Below are positions 36,785-48,008 of a DNA stretch of 64,000 bases, piece by piece. A program made the translations under genes and the position numbers. Position 1 is the stretch's first letter, and each line of letters begins with the position of its first letter. Origin of the DNA: Adenophora triphylla var. japonica (taxonomy: Eukaryota > Streptophyta > Magnoliopsida > Asterales > Campanulaceae); assembly GCA_022495995.1 (NCBI GenBank), contig JAFEMH010000938.1, positions 372,001 to 436,000 of the forward strand, given 5' to 3'. The notes under the pieces were generated by a model that saw only the letters and a list, made by a program, of their open reading frames with translations, was not told where the DNA came from and ran no database searches.

Positions 36785-36859
36785 CACGCCAAGTGTCACT
36801 ATTCACAATGTGTTGTTGATGGGTGTGGTTTCAATCTTTATGATGACACTTATGTCAAG
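36785..36859 (+). pseudogene. Chromomethylase-like exon fragment (BAH start)
   Basis: The plus strand reads CHYSQCVVDG and NLYDDTYVK, ending exactly at a GT donor (36860). This matches the start of the BAH region of plant CMT DNA methyltransferases (pattern CHY..A.VD...Y.L.DDAYV, recalled). The rest of the gene is absent here. It lies in opposite orientation to the neighbouring CMT-like piece. Confidence 0.6.
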
Positions 36860-36901
36860 GTAAAATTGAACTTGAAGGGTGTAAAGTGGGGATTATAGAA
36901 C

Positions 36902-37063
36902 CTTTGATAACGAAGCGGCCATTTTTCTCTGGCTTCATTGGCCGGAACTGGTTGCCCGATGAAGTTAGGTATGTTGTCATCTAATGCCGGCGATGACTTA
37001 GATTTCTTTGATAGAGGAGAAGAAGGGGGTTCTGGAGCTTCGATCGATGATTGCTTCCTATCA
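36902..37063 (-). pseudogene. Chromomethylase-like first-exon fragment
   Basis: The minus strand is open from the junction at 37063 to 36902. It reads a Pro/Ser/Lys-rich stretch (EAPEPPSSPLSKKSKSS), then NFIGQPVPANEAREKWPLRY, followed by a GT donor at 36901. This is the CMT block that precedes the BAH domain (family form F.G.P.P..EA...WP.RY). In an intact gene this exon would come just before the piece now at 36785-36859 and on the same strand. Here they converge and are separated by 42 bases made of two intron starts. Such rearranged capture suggests a Helitron or a template-switch repair event. Confidence 0.6.
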
Positions 37064-40000
37064 GTACTGAAAGATATGGTGTAAACTCAAGTGAGCTCCT
37101 CAAAGCTTGTACATCAAGAGAAATATTGCTTATGCAAAGGAACTCTATTGTCTACTTTTTCAAATTATTCCAAGAGAGTATAACAATATACACTTTATCT
37201 TCTCTTTTGTTGGCAGCCATTTTTATCCTATTTTCTATGATCTATCATTCAACGGGAAATTCTCTGTTTTCACTTGCAGATCACATTTATGTCACTACTT
37301 ACCATGACACTCTTCTTTCGGACTGAGATGCACCGAAGAACCATGGCTGATGGAGGGATATACATTGGTGCTCTATTTTTTTGCAGTTACTATGGTCATG
37401 TTCAATGGAATGACGGAGATTTCCATGACAATTGCAAAACTTCCAGTCTTCTTTAAGCAAAGGGACCTTCTGTTTTTTCCTGCATGGGCATATGCTCTTC
37501 CTTCATGGATCATCAAGATCCCGCTTTCATTAGTTGAAGCTTTTGTTTGGGACAGTTATCATTTCCTATGTAGTGGGATTCGATCCTAACATTGCACGGT
37601 AAATGTTACAGAAAGAATGTTAGATAATATAGCTTTATTGATAGAATTTCCATTTCTATACGTTTCTCTTTGTCACACGCTGACTAAAGAAAGTATCTTC
37701 GTTGCAGATTTTTCAAGCATTACCTAGTACTCTTGCTCATCAATCAAATGGCTTCTGGATTGTTTCGGGCAATCGGGGCAGCTGGTCGAAACATGATTGT
37801 CGCAAACACATTTGGATCATGTGCTATGCTCATTCTTTTTGCTTTAGGTGGATTTGTCCTAGCACGAGGTATTAAATTTTAACTAGAGATTTTAATAGCA
37901 ATCTCCATATATGAACAATGACTAACTATATTATTTTTTTCTTAAAATTTAATTAGATGATGTCAAGAGTTGGTGGATTTGGGGTTACTATCTTTCACCT
38001 ATGATGTATGGGATGAATGCAATTGCTGTTAATGAGTTTCTTGGGCATAGTTGGAACAAGGTTAGTCGTTATGCTCGTATATTGAGGAGCCATTACATTT
38101 AATGATTGAAAAGCTTAAAAAAACTGCCAACCGTATTTTTCTGAAACGAGCCTATAATGTATCAATCCTGATAAGCTGACTTTCTGTTCACCTTTTATGT
38201 AAAAGGTACTTACGGATTCAACTGAGCTCCTCGGAGTCAGGGTTTTGAAGGGTCGAGGATTCTTTCCATACTCATACTGGTTCTGGATCGGAGTGGCTGC
38301 TTTGTTTGGATTCGTAATTATATTTAACATTTTATATGCCATCTGTCTCACAGTCCTAAACCGTGAGTACTTTTACCTTTCCTCTTGTCCATTAAAACAA
38401 GTTAGAATAATTAGTGGTTGTGTAATAACACTGTTAAACATCTGCAGCCCTGGATAAGCTTCAAGCTGTTATACCAGAAGAAAGTACAAGCACGGCAGCC
38501 ATTGAATTAACATCCCGAGGAAATAGTGATGGCATAGAAGAGGCCACTCAGCCCAAGAAAAAGGGAATGATTCTCCCATTTGAGCCACATTCAATTACCT
38601 TCGATGATGTCAAATACTCCGTTGACATGCCACAGGTATTTAAAAATACGTACACTTGTTATTAGATTAGATCTTACACATAAGCACATGACTAAATGAG
38701 TAAATTATGTAATTTTTGAAGGAAATGAAAGCTCAAGGGGTGCCTGAAGATAGGCTGATGCTTCTAAAGGGCGTGAGTGGTGCTTTCAGGCCTGGGGTTC
38801 TCACAGCTCTAATGGGTGTGAGTGGGGCCGGTAAAACAACACTTATGGACGTGCTGGCTGGTCGTAAAACAGGTGGATATATAGAGGGTGATATCATGAT
38901 TTCAGGGTATCCCAAGAAACAAGAAACATTTGCTCGTATTTCTGGATACTGTGAACAAAATGATATCCACTCTCCCAATCTTACCGTCTATGAATCCTTG
39001 CTCTATTCAGCCTGGTTGCGTTTGCCTGCTGATGTTAAATCTGAAAAGCGTAAGGTAACCTTTTTGCTTTTGTGCGGTTAATATTTAGGGACGGATAACG
39101 ACTATAATCTATCTTTCAAAAAAAAAAAGATTTTAAATTTTGAATTTTGGTTTTGTGCAGAGGTTTGTGGATGAGGTTATGGAACTTGTGGAACTGAACC
39201 CTATAAAGGATGCACTGGTTGGGTTGCCAGGTGTTAATGGTCTGTCGACTGAGCAGAGAAAGAGGCTAACCATTGCAGTGGAGCTGGTGGCTAACCCGTC
39301 CATAATATTCATGGACGAGCCAACTTCAGGGCTCGATGCTCGTGCTGCTGCCATTGTCATGCGAGCTGTTAGAAACACTGTTGACACTGGAAGAACAGTT
39401 GTTTGCACCATCCATCAACCAAGTATTGACATTTTCGAAGCTTTCGATGAGGTAAAAACTGCATAGATTGTACTCCCTCCGTCCCAAAATGAATTTCCAA
39501 AAAATAATCAAATTTGCTCTTGATCTAGTGCAAATTTGTTATTTTTTTGGAAATTCATATGTTTTTTTTAGATGATGATATATTAACTAAAATCCTAACT
39601 ACAGCTATTCCTAATGAAACGAGGAGGACAAGAATTATATGTGGGACCAGTTGGTCGCCATTCCTCCCAATTAATCAGTTATTTTGAGGTGAGATTCAAT
39701 GGAAAAATTAGGCCTATATGCAGCATCTTTATAGATAAAAATGAATGCTGAAGATGTGAATTCTTGTACCTACAGGCTATTGAAGGAATAAGTAAAATAA
39801 AAGACGGATATAACCCTGCAACTTGGATGTTGGAAGTTTCAACGTCAGCTCAAGAAATGATCTTGGGGGTTGATTTCACTCAAATCTACAGAAATTCAGA
39901 CCTTTATAGGAGAAACAAAACCCTTATCAATGAATTAAGTACTCCTCGTCCTGGTACAAAAGATCTGTATTTCGCAACTCAGTACTCGCAGCCCTTCTTC

Positions 40001-41125
40001 ACCCAAGTTATGGCTTGCATATGGAAGTTTCGGTTGTCTTACTGGCGAAGCCCTTCATACACAGCCGTCCGATTTCTCTTCACTACATCCATTGGTTTGC
40101 TGTTTGGGTCAATGTTCTGGGATCTTGGTGGCAAGACGTAAGTATTAAACTAGTCAATATTTCTGAAACAACTTGCTTAATCTATAACATCCTATCTAAT
40201 ATCTTCATATTTCTATTGGATTCTTGTTTTTTTTTTTTCTTCCAGGAATTCACAACAGGATCTATCAAATGCAATGGGTTCTATGTATGCTGCAGTTCTT
40301 TTCTTAGGTGTCCAAAATGCCTCGGGAGTGCAGCCAGTGGTAACTATAGAAAGAACCGTCTTTTACAGAGAACTAGCGGCTGGGATGTTCTCTGCTTTCC
40401 CATATGCCCTTTCACAGGTAACTTCTACACACACACACACACTCCGCCCCCATTAGTAGTTCTTGTCGTTTCTTCACATGAACATATATTCACTTGCTGA
40501 AGAAAGTTTCACGAACTTAATTTGCAGGTTCTGGTTGAAATACCTTACGTCTTAACACAATCAACAGTTTATTCTCTTACAATTTAAGCTATGTTTGGAT
40601 TTGACTGGACAGTAGCCAAATTCTTTTGGTACCTATTCTACATGTTCTTCTCCTTGTTATACTTCACCTACTATGGCATGATGACTGTGGCCATGACTCC
40701 CAACCCTGCTCTCGCCTTCATTTTTGCTGCTTCCTTTTTCGGAATTTGGAACATCTTTTCAGGATTCTTGATCCCACGACCCGTAAGTTCATAAATCTCA
40801 TCACCTGATAAAGGTTTTTTTTTTTTTTAAAAAACTAACTTTATTTTGTTCTTGTTATACAGAGGATGCCGATATGGTGGAGATGGTATTACTGGGTGTG
40901 CCCGATCGCATGGACTCTTTACGTTACGGGTTGGTTGTGTCACAGTATGGAGACAATGAGACTCGGCTTGACTCAGGTGAAGCTGTGAAACAATTCTTGG
41001 ATAGTTACTTTGGATTTGAACATGATTTTCTTGGTGTCGTCGCTGGTGTTATTGTTGGGTGGGCGGCTTTCTTCGGATCAACCTTTACTTTCTCTATCAA
41101 GGCATTCAACTTCCAACAGAGATGA
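37064..41125 (+). pseudogene. 5'-truncated recent copy of the second PDR gene
   Basis: Nearly identical in exons and introns to 26218-30276. It begins inside the long exon (codons TERYGVNS) and lacks NBD1. Exon remains: 37064-37173, 37280-37598, 37708-37868, 37957-38060, 38206-38362, 38448-38635, 38722-39054, 39161-39451, 39605-39688, 39776-40137, 40246-40417, 40528-40782, 40863-41125. Damage: donor GT to GA at 37174-37175; one extra T near 37376-37382; one extra G near 37549-37552; TAC to TAA stop at 40585-40587; 5-bp insertion TTACG near 40921-40928. It keeps the consensus FRPGV and GYCEQNDI residues that the intact second gene has lost. No promoter is evident upstream. Confidence 0.95.
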
Positions 41126-41593
41126 TCATACAAGAATTTATTTTAGAGCTGATTGCCTTGTAAATTTTCTAGTTTTTTTTTTTTTTTAATTTATAAACCA
41201 AATAACTTCAAGATTACTGCGTAGATCATAACTGTTGCTACTGTATACGAATTTAAACAGAACTGCATTCTCAGGGTTCGAATCCAAGACTCCTAGTTGA
41301 TTTAGAGCGTGATTATGAGAATTAAACTAACATAAAGTCAAGGAGAACATACCATCAAGTTGTTTGGACAACTTGTGTGGTACTATGCATGTTAACAAGG
41401 TGGACGTTAGACCTCCTTTATCAAAAATCCAATCCAATTCAATTCAACAATATAATATTATTTCTCCCTATTTCATATATATCATCTACAATCCAAATCA
41501 ATCTTCTTCATTTTTTAACTTTATTCACAATTCAATCCAACTAACCAACCAACCAACCAACCCAACTCAAATATTATTTATTCTTTATTTTTA

Positions 41594-41852
41594 GGGTTAA
41601 TTGCAATTTAGGGCCTGAAGTCTTGTATGAGGTCCCCAAAAGGGGCCTGACTTTTTTTTTTGGCGATTTAGGGCCTATACTTACAATTTCTTATCAAATA
41701 AGGGCTTATTGACGATTTCCGTTAACACTTAACGTTAATAAGCCCTTATTTGATAAGAAATTGTAAGTATAGGCCCTAAATCGCTAAAAAAAAAGTCAGG
41801 CCCCATTTGGGAACCTCATACAAGACTTTAGGCCCTAAATTGTAATTAACCC
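41594..41852. mobile_element. Palindromic MITE, copy 1
   Basis: Arms of ~115 bp start GGGTTAATTGCAATTTAGGG and end with the complement TAATTAACCC. The centre is GTTAACACTTAACG. A second copy is at 43264-43523. Confidence 0.8.
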
Positions 41853-42315
41853 ATAAATTTAACTTTCTACCTTTTTTAAATTTTCATTAAATCCCTTAAA
41901 AAAATATTAAATTCAATAAAATAAATAAAAATATTTTTACTCAATAATAATAAAAAGAAATTTAACATCCCAATTTAACTATATTTAAAAAGGCATATGT
42001 AAATTATTTTTTACCTAATTTAACTAAATATAATAATTTTTTTGTTAAACACTATTGTTCATCGCAGTTTACAGTTTTTTGTTAATCTTCAAACATCCCA
42101 ACTAAAATTATTGTATTATTTTCCCTTTTTTTAATATAAATGAAAAAATATGGTACATGAATTAAATGCACAATATTATTATGCCCAATTTTTATCCTTG
42201 AATTTAATGTACAACAACACCTCACCCTTCACCACCATCAACATAAAGTCACCGGCCCGTCTCATTAAGTACAGAGGCTCTGTGCGAAATGAGAATATGG
42301 GGTCCTTAATATTTA

Positions 42316-42440
42316 GAAAATTAACATAAAATTATATGTAACTTCAATATTTTATTTAAAAAAGGGTTCTAAATTGCAATTTGCCCTTTAAAAAATTAAC
42401 ACAATAATATGTTATATATATATATATATTTAATGGGCAT
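42316..42440. repeat. Arm of a larger inverted duplication
   Basis: AAGGGTTCTAAATTGCAATT and GTGTTAATTTTTTAAAGGGC appear as complements at 42316-42440 and 43085-43190. Likewise 41850-41930 is complementary to 43195-43265. Together with the two palindromic MITEs this makes an imperfect ~1.9-kb hairpin (41594-43523). A GGGCCGGCTC/GGGCCCC repeat fragment lies at 42590-42660. Confidence 0.65.
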
Positions 42441-42676
42441 AGATAAAATCGGGCGAAACAAACTTCTCGTCGGTAGCTATCAAAATCTTGGTCAAAATTG
42501 AAATCACATTTCTTGCTGTTTTGATTGATTTTGGTGATGTGTTAAATCTGGTGGCGGGTATATATTGGTGGGGTGGTGACTTTCAGGGCCGGCTCAGACA
42601 TGGAACATTAGGTTCCTTTGCACAGGGCCCCAAATTTTGAAGGGCCCCAAATTTATCTATGCCCATTAAATATATA

Positions 42677-42947
42677 CTCCCTCCGTCCCATGTGATTACA
42701 AACCAATTTCTTGGGCACAATAATTAAGAAGTATTATTAAGATAATGAAAATGTGTGGTAGGAAATGAAGAGAGAGAATGAGTGGAGTTGGTTGAATAAA
42801 TTGTGTGGTAGGAAATGAAGAGAGAGAATGAGTGGGTGGGGTAGGGTGAATATAAAATAATAAATTTATTTCCATTTTGGGCAGTTTGTATTCACGTGGG
42901 ACGGACCAAAAAGGAAATAAGTTTGTATTCACGTGGGACGGAGGGAG
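42677..42947. mobile_element. Stowaway MITE
   Basis: CTCCCTCCGTCCCATGTG at the left and CACGTGGGACGGAGGGAG at the right, TA on both sides; it abuts the TA microsatellite. Internal AGAGAGAATGAGTGG is duplicated. Confidence 0.85.
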
Positions 42948-43012
<65 letters not shown>

Positions 43013-43099
43013 GTATATATGTATATATGTATATGTATATATGTATATATATATATATGTATATATATGTATATATATATATGTATATATATATATATA
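42946..43099. repeat. (TA)n / TATG microsatellite
   Basis: About 150 bases of alternating TA with interspersed TATGTA units at the Stowaway boundary. Confidence 0.95.
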
Positions 43100-43263
43100 A
43101 AACAGATTATTGTGTTAATTTTTTAAAGGGCAAATTGCAATTTAGAACCCTTTTTTAAATAAAATATTGAAGTTATATATAATTTTATGTATTTATTTAT
43201 TTTATTGAATTTAATATTTCTTTTAAGGGATTTAATTTAAAAAAGGTAGAAAGTTAAATTTAT

Positions 43264-43523
43264 GGGTTAATTACAATTTAGGGCCTGAAGTCTTGTATGA
43301 GGTTTCCAAATGGGGCCTGACTTTTTTTTTAGCGATTTGGGGTCTATACTTACAATTTCTTATCAAATAAGGGCTTATTGACGTTAAGTGTTAACGGAAA
43401 TCGTCAATAAGCCCTTATTTGATAAGAAATAGTAAGTATAGGCCCTAAATCGCCAAAAAAAAAAAGTCAGACCCCTTTTGGGGACCTCATACAAGACTTC
43501 AGGCCCTAAATTGTAATTAACCC
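43264..43523. mobile_element. Palindromic MITE, copy 2
   Basis: Same family as 41594-41852; its centre is the reverse complement of copy 1, as expected if the copies are the arms of the larger inverted duplication. Confidence 0.8.
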
Positions 43524-44164
43524 TTATTTTTAACCTCATTTTTTCTTATTTTTTGTCTTGTAATAAATTTATATAATATTTATATTACTAAATTTATATA
43601 ATTATTATACAAAAATACGATATATAAAAAAATATAAAAATGAAGTTTAATTTGAAATTCAAATTCACTTTTTATAAATACATCACAAAAATAAAATTAC
43701 ATATACATAAATTGAAATTTCATATTCAATTATTATTACCAAATTTTTGCCATATGTGCTCGATCAGGAGAGAATTTTAGACTGTGCTTCAAATTCAATA
43801 AATTTGGTCTCTATTTATAGAGGATAAAAAAATAAAAATTTTGATATTTTTTATTTTTTATTTTTTAATAAATTTTTAATATAATTAAAAATGATTTAAG
43901 TTAAATATGGAAAAGTATATTTTGAAACATCCACCAACCATTGGTTGGTGGACATGTGTCCCAAAATTGGATCACAATCTTAGATTGTTTCTCCAATCCG
44001 GATCACCAATCTTCATTTCTTTTTTTTTTTTTTCAAATTTTTTGTCTTCTACCTATGATCTTGGCCAAGGATCACGTATGATAAAGGAGGTCTTATATAA
44101 AATATGTGGGTCATCAAACACTAACAAATTAAATAACTAAAATCAAAAGAGTTAATATAACTAT

Positions 44165-45039
44165 TTGGGGTGTGCACGGGCCTAAAGCTCGTGAGCTTTG
44201 ACAAAGTCCGGTATGGGTCAATTTAGTTGCGGGCTTCAATTTCAAGAGCCCAACATAGCGGACTTCATGCGGGCTCAAATTAACGGGCTTTTACGGGCTT
44301 TAAACGGGCATTGAGCGGGCTCGAACTTGACGGGCTTACAAATTAGATGTTCTATTTTAAAAATTTTATACCTATTACATTTTGGGCTTTAAACTATTTT
44401 CAGCCCATCAATCTATTACCACTTTATCATTTTGCCGTGAAATTTTTGAAGCCCAATTATTCAAAATCAAAAGAATTGCCATATAAAATAATTGCCATAT
44501 ACATTAAACTTTAATGACTTTGGCGGTTGTATTTATGGGGAGGAATGTGAAAAGTATCAAATGGTAGTTGCTTTGGCCTTCCTGTGAGCTGGATATCAAT
44601 AGCAATATCATCTCTTATCATGTTTTGGATTTTGGCTGCAGGTTAGAGCCCCTTTTTTGAGAAAGTCTCAGTAACATTAATCAAAGTGAGAAGTTGAAAA
44701 TTGAAAATAGAAATACTTGATCCACATCTAATGGATTGAATCCATAACGAATAAAAAAAATTCAAGTTGTAATCAACTGATGAAAGAAGTTAATGGGTTT
44801 TGATTATTTTGGCTTTATGAGTGTTAAATTTATTATATACTGTATATAAATTACAAAATGATGTAGTTTTGAAAGAGACGGGTCGAACCGGGCCCTAACG
44901 GGCCGTAGAACAATAAGAGTCCGATCTCGGCGGCCATGGCGCCTTCGCTGCTCCAAGCAGGTTGAAAACATTGCGGGCGCGGGCCGAATTTTGCGGGTCT
45001 TGCTGGCTTTGCGGGCTGATGGGCGGATTTGCACCCATA
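44165..45039. mobile_element. hAT-type non-autonomous element (875 bp)
   Basis: A perfect 8-bp repeat ATAACTAT (44157-44164 and 45040-45047). The other duplicated flank has a single ATAACTAT at 31349-31356, which is the empty site. Ends are TTGGGGTGTGCACGGGCC and GGGCGGATTTGCACCCATA. The interior is rich in CGGGCTT/GGGCC text; no coding region is supported. Confidence 0.85.
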
Positions 45040-45466
45040 ATAACTATAGATGTTAATGTTGATTTTTTTTTAAATAAAAGAAATACATCAAAAAAAATAG
45101 ATAAATGCAGAATTATAAAATTACAAATTTTGAATTTTTTTCTTGTAGACTATATTTGCGGTTTCATCAACGATCATTCCCTCTTCATCATATATGAAAT
45201 GAGTCTTTATCAAAAAATAAAAAAAAATGAAATTCACGTAGTCAAAATTATATATTACCATCTCAATTGAAAATAAATTGAGCCGTACTATGTATTGGAT
45301 TTTGGTGTAAATCAATAATATAACTACTCTTTCCATCCAAAAAATGAATAACCAAATAAAAACAAATTTGAAAAGTTTTTGATTATTCATTTTGGTAGTA
45401 TTTATTTTGCTATTTTTGTTTTCTTTATAAAAAATAAACCCTACTGAACTAAGCACCAACAATCAT

Positions 45467-45474
45467 TATAAAAG
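45467..45474 (+). promoter_or_regulatory. TATA box of first dioxygenase gene
   Basis: TATAAAAG lies 91-98 bases before the ATG at 45565. A GAGAGAGAGA tract lies in the leader. Confidence 0.6.
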
Positions 45475-45564
45475 AAGGCAAACCAACAAGTAATTCTATC
45501 ACACAATTATCTCTTGTACTACAAAAGGCCGAGAGTGAGAGAGAGAGACTTAGAAATTACTATC

Positions 45565-46732
45565 ATGGGCTCCCAAACCGTGCACAAACTTCCTACAATT
45601 GACTTCACAAACAAGAAAAACCTTAAACCCGGTTCAGATTCATGGATCACCACTTCCACTCAAGTTACGTCTGCCCTCGAAGAGTATGGATGTTTCATAG
45701 CAGTCTACGATAAGATCCCATTAGAGCTTCATGAATCTGTCTTTGCTCATTTAAAACACTTATTTGACCTTCCACTCCAAACCAAAGTCAAAAACACCTC
45801 CACAAAGCCTCTCTATGGCTACGTAGGCCAAATCCCATTCATACCCCTCTATGAAAGCTTGGGAATCGACTATTCCAATACCCCTCAAGGCGTTCAAAGT
45901 TTCACTAATCTCATGTGGCCCAAGGGAAATGACTCTTTCAGGTAATTCACACCATTAAATCATTTTCATTTCACCTTTTTTTTTTTTTAAATAACTAACC
46001 TTTTTTGCCAGTGAAACAATCATCTCGTACACAAAATTAGCTGCGGAGTTGGAGCAAAATGTGACAAGAATGGTGTTTGAGAGCTACGGAGTAGAAAAAT
46101 ACTATGAATCTCACCTAAAGGCGGCCACTTATCTTTGTCGTGCTACAAAATATAGAATCCCCGAAGGGGACGAAAGTAAAATGGGATTTGTTGCTCATAC
46201 TGATAAAGACTTCATTACTATACTTCATCAAAATCAAGTTAATGGATTAGAAGTTCAAGCAAAGGATGGGCAATGGTTTCCAGTTGAGCTTGAGCCTTCA
46301 TCATACATTGTCATGTCATGTGATGCAGCAATGGTAATTGTTTAAACAATTTTTTTAATGTCTTAATTCTTTAACAAAATTATACTGATGCTGCTGGAGT
46401 TGAGAGACATCTGACATATAATTACAAATCACGACTTGGTTATATAGTTGAAATTAATGATGTATGGTATGGTTGGAATATAGGCATGGAGCAACAATAG
46501 ACTCTATTCTCCTTATCATCGGGTCACTATGAATGGGAATGGAACACGATACTCTATTGCGCAGTTTTCGTTCATGGAAGGCCAGATGGTGGAGACGCCA
46601 CACGAGCTTGTTGATGAAAAACACCCTTTACAATTCAAGCCGTTTGATCATCTCAAATTTCTTGAATTCTATAGCAAGGTGGAGAATCGCACGCTTCCTA
46701 GTGCGTTACGAACTTACTGTGGTGTTGTTTAA
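45565..46732 (+). CDS. AOP1-like 2-oxoglutarate/Fe(II) dioxygenase, 3 exons
   Basis: Soluble 2OG-Fe(II) oxygenase of the AOP-like class of plant specialised metabolism. Exons 45565-45941, 46012-46333, 46484-46732 sum to 948 nt (315 codons plus stop), normal for the class. I start at MGSQTV rather than at an in-frame ATG 51 bases upstream, because the paralogue also starts MGS. The N-terminal DIOX_N region carries LPTIDF and CFIAVYDKIPLELH. The iron triad is His188, Asp190 (AHTD) and His245 (YSPYH), and the 2OG-binding Arg255-x-Ser257 (RYS) is present. All catalytic residues are intact, so an active enzyme is likely. Substrate cannot be read from sequence. In Arabidopsis the AOP group acts on glucosinolates, which need not apply here. 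Confidence 0.93.
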
Positions 46733-47148
46733 CACCTTGAAGATCGACATGGATTTCGTGATTTGAATTATGTTTGTGTTTTGATTTAATGTTCAATTAT
46801 CCATGAAGGGATTATTCCGTATGGCTTAATTTACTAGTGTTAGTGTGCTTATGTTGATGGATTAGGCTATAAGGCTTGTCATTGCTCTATCTTGCTTTGG
46901 GTTTATTATGTAATTACTTGTCCGTGAATAAATGTCTGCTTATTCAGTTCCGAATCTGAGGTTTTTTTTTTTCATTTTTCTTTGAGGCTACCTCCCTCAA
47001 AGCAGTCTAAACAGATGATCTCTATTTCCGTTTAAAGTTAAATCTACAAACAAATATGTAAGACACCTCCATCGAAAACAGTTTGAATTATCAAGCGAGA
47101 CTATTTTTTGGGGATGAAATGAGTAATTCTTTTTAATTAGTCGCAACT
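46733..47148. other. 3' region of first dioxygenase gene
   Basis: AT-rich 3' UTR and flank; no other feature. It ends at GCAAC, the target site of the Copia element. Confidence 0.6.
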
Positions 47149-48008
47149 GTTGGACTTTTATGGTAGGCTTCTTTAAGACTTAACAGAAAAACTGACGGCA
47201 AAAGTAACGGAGATTGAAAACAAATGAAATCAAGTCGAGTCTTGTATTAAATACAATCTCCGTAAGAAGTTATTGCCCCGCACAGGTGCTTACGGTTTCA
47301 ATGGCAATCTTCTAGTAAGATAAAACGACTTTTAAGTATATGATAGGAGCACTCCAAATCAAATACTCTAACGAACAACACTATGTTTGAAACTTTGGAC
47401 TTTGAAGGATTTGATGCAACAATATGCCAATGATTTGGTTATGTTTTTCTATCTTACTAGAGGGTAGGAGGGCTCAAATTACTGTATGAATGAATTGAAA
47501 TTCGGAGGGGGAAGTATATAAGGAGAGTCAAAAGGTTTTGTGTCTTTTCCATTAAAAGGTGCAACTTTTCTCGAACAGCTGTGAAGGGCACGACTCGTGC
47601 CCTTTGGCACGAGTCGTGCTCACGACTCGTTCTTCAAGCTTCCACTCGTTCTGATCAGTTTTGAGCCAAGGTCCATTAAGGTCCATTCGTGCTCACGACT
47701 CGTGCCCAGAGTCCCCACTCGTTCTGATCAACAGAGTGCACAATTTCATCACCTAAAAACACAGTTTAACTCCAATTAAATCCAAATGATTTAATTGACC
47801 TTTTAACCAACTCTCGTTAAGTTACAAAAGACCTTTGTCATTAATTCTCATTCACCCTAAATGGTTTTGAGACATTAAATGAGTTTAATAATCTACAACA
47901 AATGTAGAATACATTTTGTAACTAGTTTCGTTAACAAATAACGAACTTCCGTTAGAAAACTAGATCAACGTTAAGTCAAACTTAACTTTCCGTTACCCAT
48001 TTCCAACA
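47149..48008 (-). repeat. Left (3') LTR, 860 bp
   Basis: TG...CA ends, near identical to the right LTR. A TATATA at 47515-47520 could serve as TATA box on the minus strand. Upstream of it on that strand lie the palindromes AAGGGCACGA-c-TCGTGCCCTT (47584-47604) and GCACGA-g-TCGTGC (47607-47619), then more CACGACTCGT copies to 47710. Confidence 0.9.

Larger units (their letters stand above)
41410..44092. mobile_element. 2.7-kb PIF/Harbinger-like insertion in duplicated flank
   Basis: A perfect 14-bp inverted repeat GACCTCCTTTATCA at both ends with 3-bp TTA repeats (41407-41409, 44093-44095). The other copy of this flank (near 30936) has the unoccupied TTA. TTA TSDs fit PIF/Harbinger. No transposase reading frame is visible; the interior is made of nested palindromic MITEs, a Stowaway and a TA repeat. 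Confidence 0.75.

Noticed and set aside
37350..37589. A separate short ABC transporter gene
   Set aside because: It is one exon of the truncated PDR pseudogene, bounded by two frameshifts.
42877..43158. Tyr/Ile-rich protein
   Set aside because: Product of the TA microsatellite and Stowaway end.
45514..45564. 17-residue N-terminal extension of the first dioxygenase
   Set aside because: It is in frame but has no counterpart in the paralogue, and lies in the GA-rich leader close to the TATA box.
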